This document shows positions 6,081 to 13,212 of a DNA stretch of 15,414 nt, one piece after another. Position numbers and translations under genes: made by a program. The stretch's first letter is position 1. Every line of letters starts with the position of its first letter. This DNA is from Paracoccaceae bacterium (GTDB lineage: Bacteria > Pseudomonadota > Alphaproteobacteria > Rhodobacterales > Rhodobacteraceae): contig JAAUPC010000039.1 in NCBI GenBank assembly GCA_012036325.1, forward strand, positions 1 through 15,414. Direction: 5' to 3'. The notes beneath the pieces were generated by a model that had not been told where the DNA came from, did no database searches, and saw only the letters and a program-made list of their open reading frames with translations.

Positions 6081-7331
6081 ATGGTCAAAACCGGGGACAA
6101 CCTGCGGATCAATCCTGAACGGCTGTGGGACAGCCTTGAGGAAATGGCGCTGATTGGCCCCGGTGTGGCGGGTGGCTGCAACCGGCAGACCCTGACCGAT
6201 GCCGATAGCGAAGGGCGCCACCTTTTCGCGGGCTGGTGCAAGGCCGCGGGCATGACCATGGGGGTGGATACCATGGGCAACATGTTCGCGACCCGGGCGG
6301 GGACGGACCCTGCCGCGCTGCCGGTTTACCTGGGCAGTCACCTCGATACCCAGCCGACGGGGGGCAAGTATGACGGCGTCCTCGGCGTCCTTGGCGCGCT
6401 GGAGGTGGTGCGCACGCTGAACGACATGGGCGTGAAGACGAAGCACCCGATCGTGGTGACCAATTGGACGAACGAGGAAGGCGCGCGGTTTGCGCCCGCG
6501 ATGCTGGCGAGCGGGGTCTTTGCGGGTATTCATACCGAGGACTACGCGAAGTCTCGCCGCGACCTTGACGGCAAGGTCTTTGGCGAGGAATTGGCGCGCA
6601 TCGGCTGGGTCGGGGATGAGGTCGTCGGCGCGCGTAAGATGCATGCGATGCTGGAACTGCACATCGAACAGGGGCCGATCCTTGAGGCCGAAGGGAAAGA
6701 GATCGGCGTTGTCACCCACGGCCAGGGGTTGTGGTGGCTGGAGATCACGCTGACCGGCAAAGACGCCCATACCGGCAGCACCCCCATGAACATGCGGGTG
6801 AACGCGGGGCTGGGGATGGCGCGGATCACCGAACGCGTCCACCAGATCGCGATGAGCCACCAGCCGAACGCCGTGGGCGCGGTGGGGCAGGTGAAGGTTT
6901 TTCCCAACAGCCGCAACGTGATACCGGGCAAGGTTGTGTTCACGGTCGATATCCGGTCCCCCGAACAGGCCAAGCTTGACGCGATGAAGGCCGAAGTCAT
7001 CCGCGCCGCCCATGCGGTGGCGAAGGAGTTGGGTCTGGGGTGTGAGATCGAGGATGTGGGCCACTTCGACCCCGTCACCTTCAACCCGGGCCTTGTGAAG
7101 ATCGTCCGGCAATCCGCTGAAAAGCTGGGCTATTCCCACATGGGCATCGTCAGCGGCGCAGGCCACGACGCCTGCTGGATCAACCGCGTCGCCCCCACGG
7201 TAATGGTGATGTGCCCCTGCGTGGACGGGCTGTCCCACAACGAGGCCGAGAGGATCAGCCCGGAGTGGGCCGCGGCGGGGACGGATGTGCTCCTCCACGC
7301 CTGCCTTGAGGTGGCGGAGGTGGTGGGGTGA
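6081..7331 (+). CDS. Zn-dependent N-carbamoyl-beta-alanine amidohydrolase (beta-ureidopropionase type)
   Basis: This 416-residue protein belongs to the hydantoinase/carbamoylase group of M20-like metallohydrolases. Its likely reaction is hydrolysis of N-carbamoyl-beta-alanine to beta-alanine, CO2 and ammonia, third in the pathway. Metal ligands are visible: H87 in YLGSHLDTQPTGGKYDG, D98 in the same stretch, E132/E133 in NWTNEEGARFAPAM, H194 in LELHIEQGPILE and H386 in GLSHNEAE. The dimerisation/substrate region has WLEITLTGKDAHTGSTPM, and SRNVIPG lies at the expected place. The ATG at 6081 is preferred because AGGGAG (6069-6074) is 6 bases ahead; an in-frame start at 6054 lacks this. It heads the catabolic operon and is probably repressed through the two RutR-type boxes upstream. 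Confidence 0.92.
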   Translation: MVKTGDNLRINPERLWDSLEEMALIGPGVAGGCNRQTLTDADSEGRHLFAGWCKAAGMTMGVDTMGNMFATRAGTDPAALPVYLGSHLDTQPTGGKYDGVLGVLGALEVVRTLNDMGVKTKHPIVVTNWTNEEGARFAPAMLASGVFAGIHTEDYAKSRRDLDGKVFGEELARIGWVGDEVVGARKMHAMLELHIEQGPILEAEGKEIGVVTHGQGLWWLEITLTGKDAHTGSTPMNMRVNAGLGMARITERVHQIAMSHQPNAVGAVGQVKVFPNSRNVIPGKVVFTVDIRSPEQAKLDAMKAEVIRAAHAVAKELGLGCEIEDVGHFDPVTFNPGLVKIVRQSAEKLGYSHMGIVSGAGHDACWINRVAPTVMVMCPCVDGLSHNEAERISPEWAAAGTDVLLHACLEVAEVVG

Positions 7332-7350
7332 AAAACGATGGAGCTAGCTC

Positions 7351-7779
7351 ATGATTAAGGCAATTGGCGTAGGTATTGGAGTATTTGGAACACTTATTGG
7401 TTCTTTTTTCGCTGGTATGCAGTTTGAAAGCAGACTCTCTTCAGGCGCCATTTCAGAGGCGGAAGAAACGGGCTATCGGCGTGGGCTTGCGGAGGCTGAA
7501 GCTAATTATGCAGCGGTAGAAGGTCCGATGGCAGAATTTGCAACCCAGCTTTCCTTAATTCTTGGATCACCGGCAGTTCAGGGTAGTTTGTCGGATGAGG
7601 CTAACGAGGGAATCCGGGAATCTTTGCAAGCTGCTGAAAAGGGAAACTTTGATTTAGCAGTCCAAGCTCTACCGTCACTCGTTGAACTGGTGGATGCGCC
7701 TAGGTGCATCCATTCTGGACAGGTTTTTCTGATGCGCGCAATGAATATGTTGACTCCTGTGAAACCGGTTCAACATTGA
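7351..7779 (+). CDS. Unknown protein, N-terminal part, with one membrane segment
   Basis: I do not recognise this gene. The ATG at 7351 directly follows the palindrome GAGCTAGCTC, whose first bases complete a GGAG ribosome site. The product begins with a glycine-rich hydrophobic segment, IGVGIGVFGTLIGSFFAGM, likely a membrane anchor or uncleaved signal, followed by a glutamate- and alanine-rich helical stretch (SEAEETGYRRGLAEAEANYA) and a predicted soluble helical region ending near LPSLVELVDAP. Base composition differs sharply from the neighbours: by hand, 7381-7440 has 23 of 60 GC and 7501-7560 has 27 of 60, against 37 of 60 in 7021-7080. It lies between two pathway genes that would normally be adjacent. 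Its downstream continuation is probably in the other frame from about 7728. Confidence 0.55.
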   Translation: MIKAIGVGIGVFGTLIGSFFAGMQFESRLSSGAISEAEETGYRRGLAEAEANYAAVEGPMAEFATQLSLILGSPAVQGSLSDEANEGIRESLQAAEKGNFDLAVQALPSLVELVDAPRCIHSGQVFLMRAMNMLTPVKPVQH

Positions 7780-7976
7780 TTTTAGTGAGTTTCTACAACG
7801 AGTCACAGGACTCCGATGTCGTTCTAAGCGTCGACGGCAAACAAAGAGGTTTCGGTATCGGCGAAAGTCGCGAAATTAATGACGATTGTTCAGTTAGCTT
7901 TCTGCGGGGAATTCCTAATTCTACTGAATTGACGAAAGACGGTCAAGCTGCGGAGATGCGTATCTCATGTCGATAA
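7704..7976 (+). CDS. Unknown protein, probable C-terminal part of the 7351 gene in another frame
   Basis: This frame overlaps the end of the preceding one and has no ribosome site of its own. Adding one T to the T5 run at 7724-7728 joins the two smoothly as CIHSGQVFSDARNEYVDSCE and gives a single protein of about 208 residues. The C-terminal part reads STLILVSFYNESQDSDVVLS followed by VDGKQRGFGIGESREI, a beta-rich pattern that could be a small extracytoplasmic domain, with cysteines in SCETG, DDCSVSF and near the end. No family is recognised. It may be a real frameshift or a sequencing gap in a homopolymer. Confidence 0.45.
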   Translation: MHPFWTGFSDARNEYVDSCETGSTLILVSFYNESQDSDVVLSVDGKQRGFGIGESREINDDCSVSFLRGIPNSTELTKDGQAAEMRISCR

Positions 7977-7987
7977 AGGCTTCAACC

Positions 7988-9438
7988 ATGACCACCATCA
8001 TCAAGAACGGCACCGTCGTCACCGCCGACCTCACCTACAAGGCCGATGTCCGGATCGAGAACGGAGTGATCACCGAGATCGGGCAGGGCCTCAAGGGCGG
8101 CTCCGAACTTGATGCGACCGGCTGCTATGTGATGCCCGGCGGATCGATCCGCATACGCATCTGGAGATGCCCTTCATGGGCACCTACTCGGCGGATGACT
8201 TTGAGTCCGGCACCCGGGCGGCGTTGTCGGGCGGGACGACGATGGTCGTCGACTTCATCCTGCCGGGGCAGGGGCAGGACCTGATGGACGCGGCGAAGGT
8301 CTGGTCGAACAAGTCAACCCGCGCGACTTGCGATTATTCCTACCACATGGCCGTCACCTGGTGGGGCGAGAAGGTCTGGCAGGGGATTGAGGACAGCGCC
8401 AAGGCGGGGATCACCAGCTTCAAGCACTTCATGGCCTACAAGGGCGCCTTGATGGTGAACGATGATGAGCTCTTCAACTCCTTCCGCCGGGTAGGGGACG
8501 TGGGCGGCCTCGCGATGGTCCATGCCGAGAACGGCGATGTGGTGGCGGAACTGACTTCGAAGCTGCTGGCAGAGGGCAACACCGGGCCGGAAGCCCACGC
8601 CTATTCCCGCCCGCCGCAGGTGGAGGGTGAGGCCACCAACCGCGCGATCATGATTGCCGACATGGCGGGGGTCCCCCTGTATGTCGTCCACGTCTCTTGT
8701 GAGGACGCGCATGAGGCGATCCGCCGGGCCCGCCAACAGGGCAAGCGCGTCTGGGGGGAACCCCTGATCCAGCACCTTACGCTGGATGAAAGCGAATACT
8801 TCCTCCCCGACTGGGACCACGCCGCCCGCCGTGTGATGAGCCCTCCGTTCCGCAACAAACAGCATCAGGACAGCCTTTGGGCGGGGCTGATGAGCGGGAG
8901 TCTTTCGGTGGTGGCGACAGACCATTGCGCCTTCACCACGGAACAGAAGCGCTTTGGCCTTGGCAACTTCGCCAAGATCCCGAACGGGACGGGGGGCCTC
9001 GAAGACCGGCTGCCCATGCTCTGGACCCACGGGGTCGCCACGGGCCGCCTCACGCCGAATGAATTTGTCGCCGTAACCTCAACGAATATCGCGAAAATCC
9101 TGAACTGCTACCCCAGGAAGGGCGCGGTTCTGGTGGGCGCGGATGCGGACCTCGTCGTCTGGGACCCGGAGAAGACAAAAACGATCACGGCGGCCAAGCA
9201 ACAGTCCGCCATCGACTACAACGTGTTCGAGGGAAAGACGGTCAAGGGCCTCCCCCGCTTCACCCTGACCCGCGGCCATGTCGCGATCCACGATGGTGAG
9301 GTGCGTACGCAAGAAGGCCATGGCAAGTTCGTATCCCGCGAGGCCCGCCCCGCCGTCAACCGCGCGCTGACCCAGTGGAAAGACCTGACCGCCCCCCGCC
9401 CGGTGGAGCGGACGGGTATCCCGGCAACGGGGGTGTGA
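7988..9438 (+). pseudogene. hydA: Dihydropyrimidinase, interrupted by a one-base deletion
   Basis: The product opens the dihydrouracil or dihydrothymine ring to the N-carbamoyl-beta-amino acid, second in the pathway. The start is the ATG at 7988 (MTTIIKNGTVVTAD). The frame breaks at 8141-8142: GGC GG is followed by ATC GAT CCG CAT ACG CAT in the next frame, so one base is missing in what should read PGGIDPHTHLE. With it restored the protein has 483 residues, the usual length. Metal centre residues are then H56 and H58 (PHTHLE), carboxylated K152 (FKHFMAYKG), H179 (MVHAENG), H235 (VVHVSCED) and D312 (ATDHCAFT). All are intact, so only this single base spoils the gene. A restart at the ATG 8167 would lack H56/H58 and be inactive. 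Either a true null or a sequence error. Confidence 0.9.
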
Positions 9439-9902
9439 TGGACGAGGAGGCAAAGAACGTGCAGGCCAAAGCGCCCCCTCAATGGGCTCGTGTCGTCCTG
9501 TCTTATGTCGCCGCCTGTGCGGCCGCTGCGTTTGTAGTCGGCGTTTATTCAATGATCGTCGCGTTGGTCCGTGCAGGCCCGATGTCCGCTTTCCACGCGC
9601 TGATCGGCACAGTCTTCTTTGGTTTCATCTTTACGGCGATAGTCGCGCTGCCGAGCTTTATCCTAATGCGCGGCTTGCTCTACCTCTTGAATCGCTACGA
9701 CGTCTGGAGCTTCACGGTGGGCGGCGCGGTCAACGCTTATGGGACGGCAATTGCATTCTTCCGGCCTGATTCACTTGAGCTGTTTTTGAAGTATCCGCCA
9801 AACCCAATACTAGCCATTGCTGGTGCCGCTGGAGGTCTAGCCGCATGGTGGACGGAAGGTTTTCACGCCCAAGAGAGCCATCGCTCAGGGGATGACCCGT
9901 GA
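9438..9902 (+). CDS. Small integral membrane protein of unknown function, coupled to dihydropyrimidinase
   Basis: The ATG at 9438 overlaps the dihydropyrimidinase stop codon as TGATG, so translation is probably coupled; an in-frame start at 9375 inside the upstream gene is rejected. The 154-residue product has a charged N-terminus (MDEEAKNVQAKAPPQWARVV) and about four hydrophobic segments: near residues 19-45 (VLSYVAACAAAAFVVGVYSM), 52-75 (FHALIGTVFFGFIFTAIVAL), 88-108 (WSFTVGGAVNAYGTAIAFF) and 120-138 (NPILAIAGAAGGLAAWW), then a polar tail. I do not recognise a named family. Its place between catabolic enzyme and importer genes suggests a membrane role in the same operon, which is inference only. 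Composition is slightly AT-richer than the enzymes around it. Confidence 0.72.
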   Translation: MDEEAKNVQAKAPPQWARVVLSYVAACAAAAFVVGVYSMIVALVRAGPMSAFHALIGTVFFGFIFTAIVALPSFILMRGLLYLLNRYDVWSFTVGGAVNAYGTAIAFFRPDSLELFLKYPPNPILAIAGAAGGLAAWWTEGFHAQESHRSGDDP

Positions 9903-9925
9903 ACGCATTTCCGAAAGGCAGAATC

Positions 9926-10063
9926 TCATGGCTCTCCCTGCTCGGATCCCTCGTCGTCGGTGGGCGGGGCGAAGGCGATGACGGGGGCGCGGAAGTCGAT
10001 GTCGTCCAGGTCCTCGGGCGCGGGGGCGAAGGCGAGGGTCGTCTGCAAGGTGTTGAAAAGCAT
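9926..10063 (-). CDS. Small acidic protein, 45 residues, unknown
   Basis: On the minus strand an ATG at 10063 is preceded by CGGAGGA with 5 bases between, one of the strongest ribosome sites in the window. The product reads MLFNTLQTTLAFAPAPEDLD, then DIDFRAPVIAFAPPTDDEGS, and ends with an acidic tail at a TGA at 9926-9928. It is acidic, proline-containing and has no membrane helix. I know no family for it. It lies opposite to the flow of the operon in the gap between the membrane protein and the ABC ATPase gene. The rest of this gap (10064-10155) shows no terminator, repeat or RutR-type box. The strong ribosome site is the main support; expression is unproven. Confidence 0.5.
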   Translation of the reverse strand: MLFNTLQTTLAFAPAPEDLDDIDFRAPVIAFAPPTDDEGSEQGEP

Positions 10064-10155
10064 GGCGGTCCTCCGATTTCCCGTGAAGTGGGGACAGGGC
10101 GGGGCGGGTGCAAGGGTGGCACGGTGTCGCAACGGGAATGTGAAGGGACGTGGGT

Positions 10156-10953
10156 TTGAAGGATACGCTGAACTCTAGTCCGCCGGTGATCGAGGCACGG
10201 GGGCTGAACCTTGTGTTCCAGACGGCGGACGGGCCGGTGCATGCGCTGAAGGATTTGAACCTGACGATCAACCGGGGCGATTTTGTTAGCTTCATCGGGC
10301 CAAGTGGCTGCGGGAAAACGACTTTCCTGCGGGCGATTGCGGCTTTGGAGCATCCGACAGACGGGACTTTGACGGTTAACGGAATGTCACCGGACGAAGC
10401 CCGCAAGAAGCGGGCTTATGGCTATGTGTTTCAGGCGGCGGGGTTGTATCCTTGGCGGACCATCAGTGGGAACATCCGCTTACCGCTTGAAATCATGGGG
10501 TTTTCCAAGGCTGATCAGGATGCCCGGGTGGAGCGGGTTCTGGACCTGGTGGAGCTTTCGGGGTTCGGCAAGAAGTTCCCCTGGCAGCTTTCGGGGGGGA
10601 TGCAGCAGCGGGCCTCAATCGCCCGGGCGCTGGCGTTTGATGCGGATATCCTTTTGATGGACGAACCTTTCGGCGCGCTGGACGAGATTGTGCGGGATCG
10701 GTTGAATGAAGAGGTCCTGAAACTTTGGGCGCGCACCGGGAAAACCATTGGTTTTGTTACACATTCCATCCCAGAAGCGGTTTACCTTTCCACCAAGATC
10801 GTCGTCATGTCCCCACGTCCCGGGCGGATCACGGACATCATCGACTCGCCCTTGCCGAAGGAGCGGCCGCTGGATATCCGCGACAGCCGGGAGTTCATCG
10901 AGATTGCGCACAGGGTTCGGGAGGGGCTGCGCGCCGGGCATCTTGATGACTGA
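10156..10953 (+). CDS. ABC transporter ATP-binding subunit (SsuB/TauB/ThiZ type)
   Basis: This 265-residue ATPase energises the importer formed with the two permeases and binding protein downstream. All nucleotide-binding motifs are present: Walker A GPSGCGKTT with K54, a Q-loop in YVFQAAGLYPWRT, signature LSGGMQQRASIARALA at 145-160, Walker B ILLMDEPFGALDE with D169/E170, and the switch histidine in VTHSIPEAVYLS. The family serves nitrate, sulfonate, taurine and thiamine-precursor importers. I choose TTG at 10156 because AAGGGA (10143-10148) is 7 bases ahead. The GTG two codons upstream is too close to it. The 247-base gap before it means it may have its own promoter, which I could not identify. 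Confidence 0.92.
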   Translation: MKDTLNSSPPVIEARGLNLVFQTADGPVHALKDLNLTINRGDFVSFIGPSGCGKTTFLRAIAALEHPTDGTLTVNGMSPDEARKKRAYGYVFQAAGLYPWRTISGNIRLPLEIMGFSKADQDARVERVLDLVELSGFGKKFPWQLSGGMQQRASIARALAFDADILLMDEPFGALDEIVRDRLNEEVLKLWARTGKTIGFVTHSIPEAVYLSTKIVVMSPRPGRITDIIDSPLPKERPLDIRDSREFIEIAHRVREGLRAGHLDD

Positions 10954-11046
10954 AATCGCAGTCTTTTTCCCGTCTTCTTTGCGTCTTCCTTCCGTCTCTA
11001 CGCACGGGGCCTTCACGGATTATTCATCTTTTCTCGGGGGCGAGTC

Positions 11047-11382
11047 ATGAGCGGCGCGCTGATGCTGTGGCTGGCGGCTGCGATGGCGGTGTTCATCACG
11101 GCGAATTCCGTGCTGCGGGCCTATGTAACCAATGCGCAAGTCTGGGTGCTGCTGGCAGCACTTGCGCTGTTCTGCGTCGGCAATCTGATGATGGTGCGGC
11201 TGATGCGGGAAAGCGGGCTTGCCGTTGCAATCTCGGTCTCCTCCATCGTGCAGCTGGTGATGATCGGGCTGGTCGCCTGGTTCATCTTTGGCGAGCGTCC
11301 GACGGGCCTGCAGATCGCCGGAATGGCGCTGGGGGTGGTCGCGGTGGCGATGATCGCCTGGCCGCAGTGGGCGAAGGGATGA
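11047..11382 (+). CDS. Four-helix SMR/EamA-like membrane protein
   Basis: The 111-residue product has four predicted helices: about residues 5-25 (MLWLAAAMAVFITANSVLRA), 30-50, 57-80 (GLAVAISVSSIVQLVMIGL) and 85-107. The stretch FGERPTGLQIAGMALGVVAV matches the last-helix region of drug/metabolite transporter superfamily proteins, and its length equals that of small multidrug resistance proteins. I do not see the conserved N-terminal glutamate of classical SMR pumps, so a multidrug role should not be assumed. It lies between the ATPase and the first permease gene. The ribosome site GGGGGCGA is 4 bases ahead. It may move a pathway product or counter-ligand, which is inference. Confidence 0.75.
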   Translation: MSGALMLWLAAAMAVFITANSVLRAYVTNAQVWVLLAALALFCVGNLMMVRLMRESGLAVAISVSSIVQLVMIGLVAWFIFGERPTGLQIAGMALGVVAVAMIAWPQWAKG

Positions 11383-11406
11383 AGGGCTTGGCGTTTGCCG
11401 CAGCGG

Positions 11407-11438
11407 GCGGAGCCTCCGGCGGGGATATTTGGGGACAT
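11407..11438 (+). repeat. Intergenic repeat-like element before the first permease
   Basis: The segment contains CGGAGCCTCCGGCGGGGATA followed by TTTGGGGACA. CGGA and TCCG can pair across a GCC loop. I recall almost the same string downstream of many Rhodobacteraceae genes, which is memory and not a database result. It occupies the 73-base gap between the SMR-like gene and the permease and could act on mRNA stability or differential expression within the operon. Confidence 0.45.
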
Positions 11439-11455
11439 AGAATGGGGGTAGCGGG

Positions 11456-12331
11456 ATGAGTTTGCGGACGACTGTGTACCCCTTGCTGACCGTCCTGTGC
11501 GGGATCGTGGCCGTCTGGTACGCGGCGGCGGTCTGGATGAACGCGACTTGGGTTTATGACCAGGCCGAGCGTTCAGGGACGACGGTTTCCTTCGCCGAGA
11601 TGGTGCCGCAAACCATGACGCAGGATCGACCCCTGTTGCCGCCGCCGCATCAGGTGGGGGCAGAGCTGTGGAAGGGGCTTTTCGGGCAGGCCGTCACCTC
11701 GAAGCGGAGCCTTGTCTACCACGCCTACATCACCTTCAAGGGCACGATGATGGGCTTTGGCCTTGGGATCGTGTTCGGCGTGGCGCTGGCGATGGCGATT
11801 GTCCGGTTCCGGGTGGTGGACATGAGCGTGATGCCCTGGGCCGTCATCAGCCAGACGATCCCGATTGTGGCTTTGGCGCCGATGATCATCGTCGTTTCCA
11901 GCCAGATGGGACTGAGCGGGCGCGACCTGCCGAAGGCGATCATCGCGGCTTACCTCAGTTTCTTCCCGGTGCTGGTGAGCATGGTGAAGGGCTTGCGGTC
12001 CCCCGACCAGATGCAGTTGGACCTGCTGAAAACCTATGGCGCGGGGGAATGGGCGACGTTCCTGAAGCTGCGCTTGCCAGCCTCGATGCCGTATTTTTTC
12101 GCTTCGCTGAAGGTGGCGGTGGCGGCCTCGCTGGTCGGGACCATCGTGGGCGAATTGCCGACCGGAGCGATCGAGGGCTTGGGCGCGCGGATGCTGATCG
12201 GGTCGCAGTTCGGCGAGCCGTTGATCATGTGGGCGGCGCTGTTCGCGGCGGCGATCCTGGCGGGGTTGCTCATCTTGGCCGTCGGCGTCTTGGAGCGGTT
12301 TGCACGGGCGCGGATGGGGGTTCCGGCATGA
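11456..12331 (+). CDS. ABC transporter permease 1 (BPD_transp_1)
   Basis: This 291-residue inner-membrane protein is one of two permeases of the importer. It has an N-terminal helix, then an unusual loop of about 60 residues (WVYDQAERSGTTVSFAEMVP and onward, presumably periplasmic), then the transport domain from about residue 85. The coupling (EAA) loop that contacts the ATPase is seen in GAGEWATFLKLRLPASMPYF, followed by LKVAVAASLVGTIVGEL. It resembles the SsuC/TauC/ThiX permease group. The start at 11456 has only a poor G-rich ribosome site (GGGGGTAGCGGG). Its stop overlaps the start of the second permease as ATGA, which indicates translational coupling and a heterodimeric channel. Substrate cannot be read from the permease. 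Confidence 0.9.
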   Translation: MSLRTTVYPLLTVLCGIVAVWYAAAVWMNATWVYDQAERSGTTVSFAEMVPQTMTQDRPLLPPPHQVGAELWKGLFGQAVTSKRSLVYHAYITFKGTMMGFGLGIVFGVALAMAIVRFRVVDMSVMPWAVISQTIPIVALAPMIIVVSSQMGLSGRDLPKAIIAAYLSFFPVLVSMVKGLRSPDQMQLDLLKTYGAGEWATFLKLRLPASMPYFFASLKVAVAASLVGTIVGELPTGAIEGLGARMLIGSQFGEPLIMWAALFAAAILAGLLILAVGVLERFARARMGVPA

Positions 12332-13172
12332 GCGCGCTTTGGCTGTCGGTGGCGGTCTGGTTAGCGGCCTGGGGGCTGAATGCCTGGCTTGCGGGCAGTG
12401 CGGTATCCCGCACCCGGTTTGGCAAGGCGCTGGTGCCGCTGATCTTGGCGCAACCGTCCTTGTCCTGTGGGAGGGGCTGGTGCGGGGGCTGTCGGTGCCG
12501 CCCGTCATCCTGCCCGCGCCCTTCGCCATCGCGGCGACCATCGCCGGGTCGCTGCCGACCCTGTGGCAGGACTTCGCCCAGACCATCCTGAAAGGCGCGA
12601 TTCCGGGGTTCCTGATTGGGGCGGGGGCGGCCTTCGGGGTGGCGATTGCGATTGACCGCAGCCCTTTCCTGCAGCGGGGGCTTTTGCCCATCGGCAACTT
12701 CGTCGCGGCGCTGCCGATTGTCGGCCTCGCGCCCATTCTGGTGATGTGGTTCGGGTTTGACTGGCAGTCGAAAGCCGCCGTCGTCGTCGTGATGGTGTTC
12801 TTCCCGATCCTGGTGAACCTGGTCGCGGGGCTGCAGGCGTCGGAGCGGATGCAGCGTGATCTGATGGCAACCTGGGGGGCGTCCTACTGGCAGACGCTGG
12901 TGAAGCTGCGGCTGCCTGCGGCCATGCCCTTCCTCTTCAACGGGCTTAAAATTGCATCGACTCTGGCCCTGATCGGCGCGATTGTTGCCGAGTTTTTCGG
13001 CAGTCCGATCTACGGCATGGGGTTTCGCATCAGTACCGAGGTGGGGCGGCTTGGCCTTGACATGGTTTGGGCCACGATTGCGGTCGCGGCTTTGGCGGGG
13101 TCGGCCCTTTACGGGATGATTTCGCTCATCGAACGGTGGGTGACTTTCTGGCACCCGTCACAACGGCATTAA
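12328..13172 (+). pseudogene. ABC transporter permease 2, interrupted by a one-base deletion
   Basis: The ATG at 12328 overlaps the permease 1 stop. The first 38 codons read well (MSALWLSVAVWLAAWGLNAW, then FGKALVPLI), after which ATC TTG GCG leaves the frame. Adding one T at 12445-12446 gives ATC TTT GGC GCA and joins to GATVLVLWEGLVRGLSVPPV and the rest of a normal permease of 281 residues. The coupling loop is intact: ASYWQTLVKLRLPAAMPFLF, followed by LKIASTLALIGAIVAEFFGS. As sequenced, translation from the coupled start would stop early, and internal starts would lose the first helix. The rest of the gene shows no decay, so either the change is recent or the sequence has an error here. 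Confidence 0.88.
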
Positions 13173-13212
13173 CCAATGGCCCGGGTGCCGGGCCCAAAAC
13201 GGGGAGTTGACG

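Noticed and set aside
5972..6283. Upstream extension of the second TetR protein to 6283
   Set aside because: It crosses the operator boxes and the start of the divergent amidohydrolase gene and adds 104 serine/proline-rich residues not seen in TetR proteins.
5991..7298. Long 435-codon open frame on minus opposite the amidohydrolase gene
   Set aside because: Histidine-, arginine- and proline-rich translation with no family signature, typical of the antisense shadow of a GC-rich gene; the plus strand has all metal-ligand motifs.
8167..9438. Independent hydrolase gene starting at ATG 8167
   Set aside because: This start lies after the HxH metal motif. The upstream frame holds the missing N-terminus, so it is one frameshifted gene.
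11573..12736. 387-codon open frame on minus opposite the permease genes
   Set aside because: Low-complexity Arg/Pro/His translation and no ribosome site; both permeases on plus are clear.
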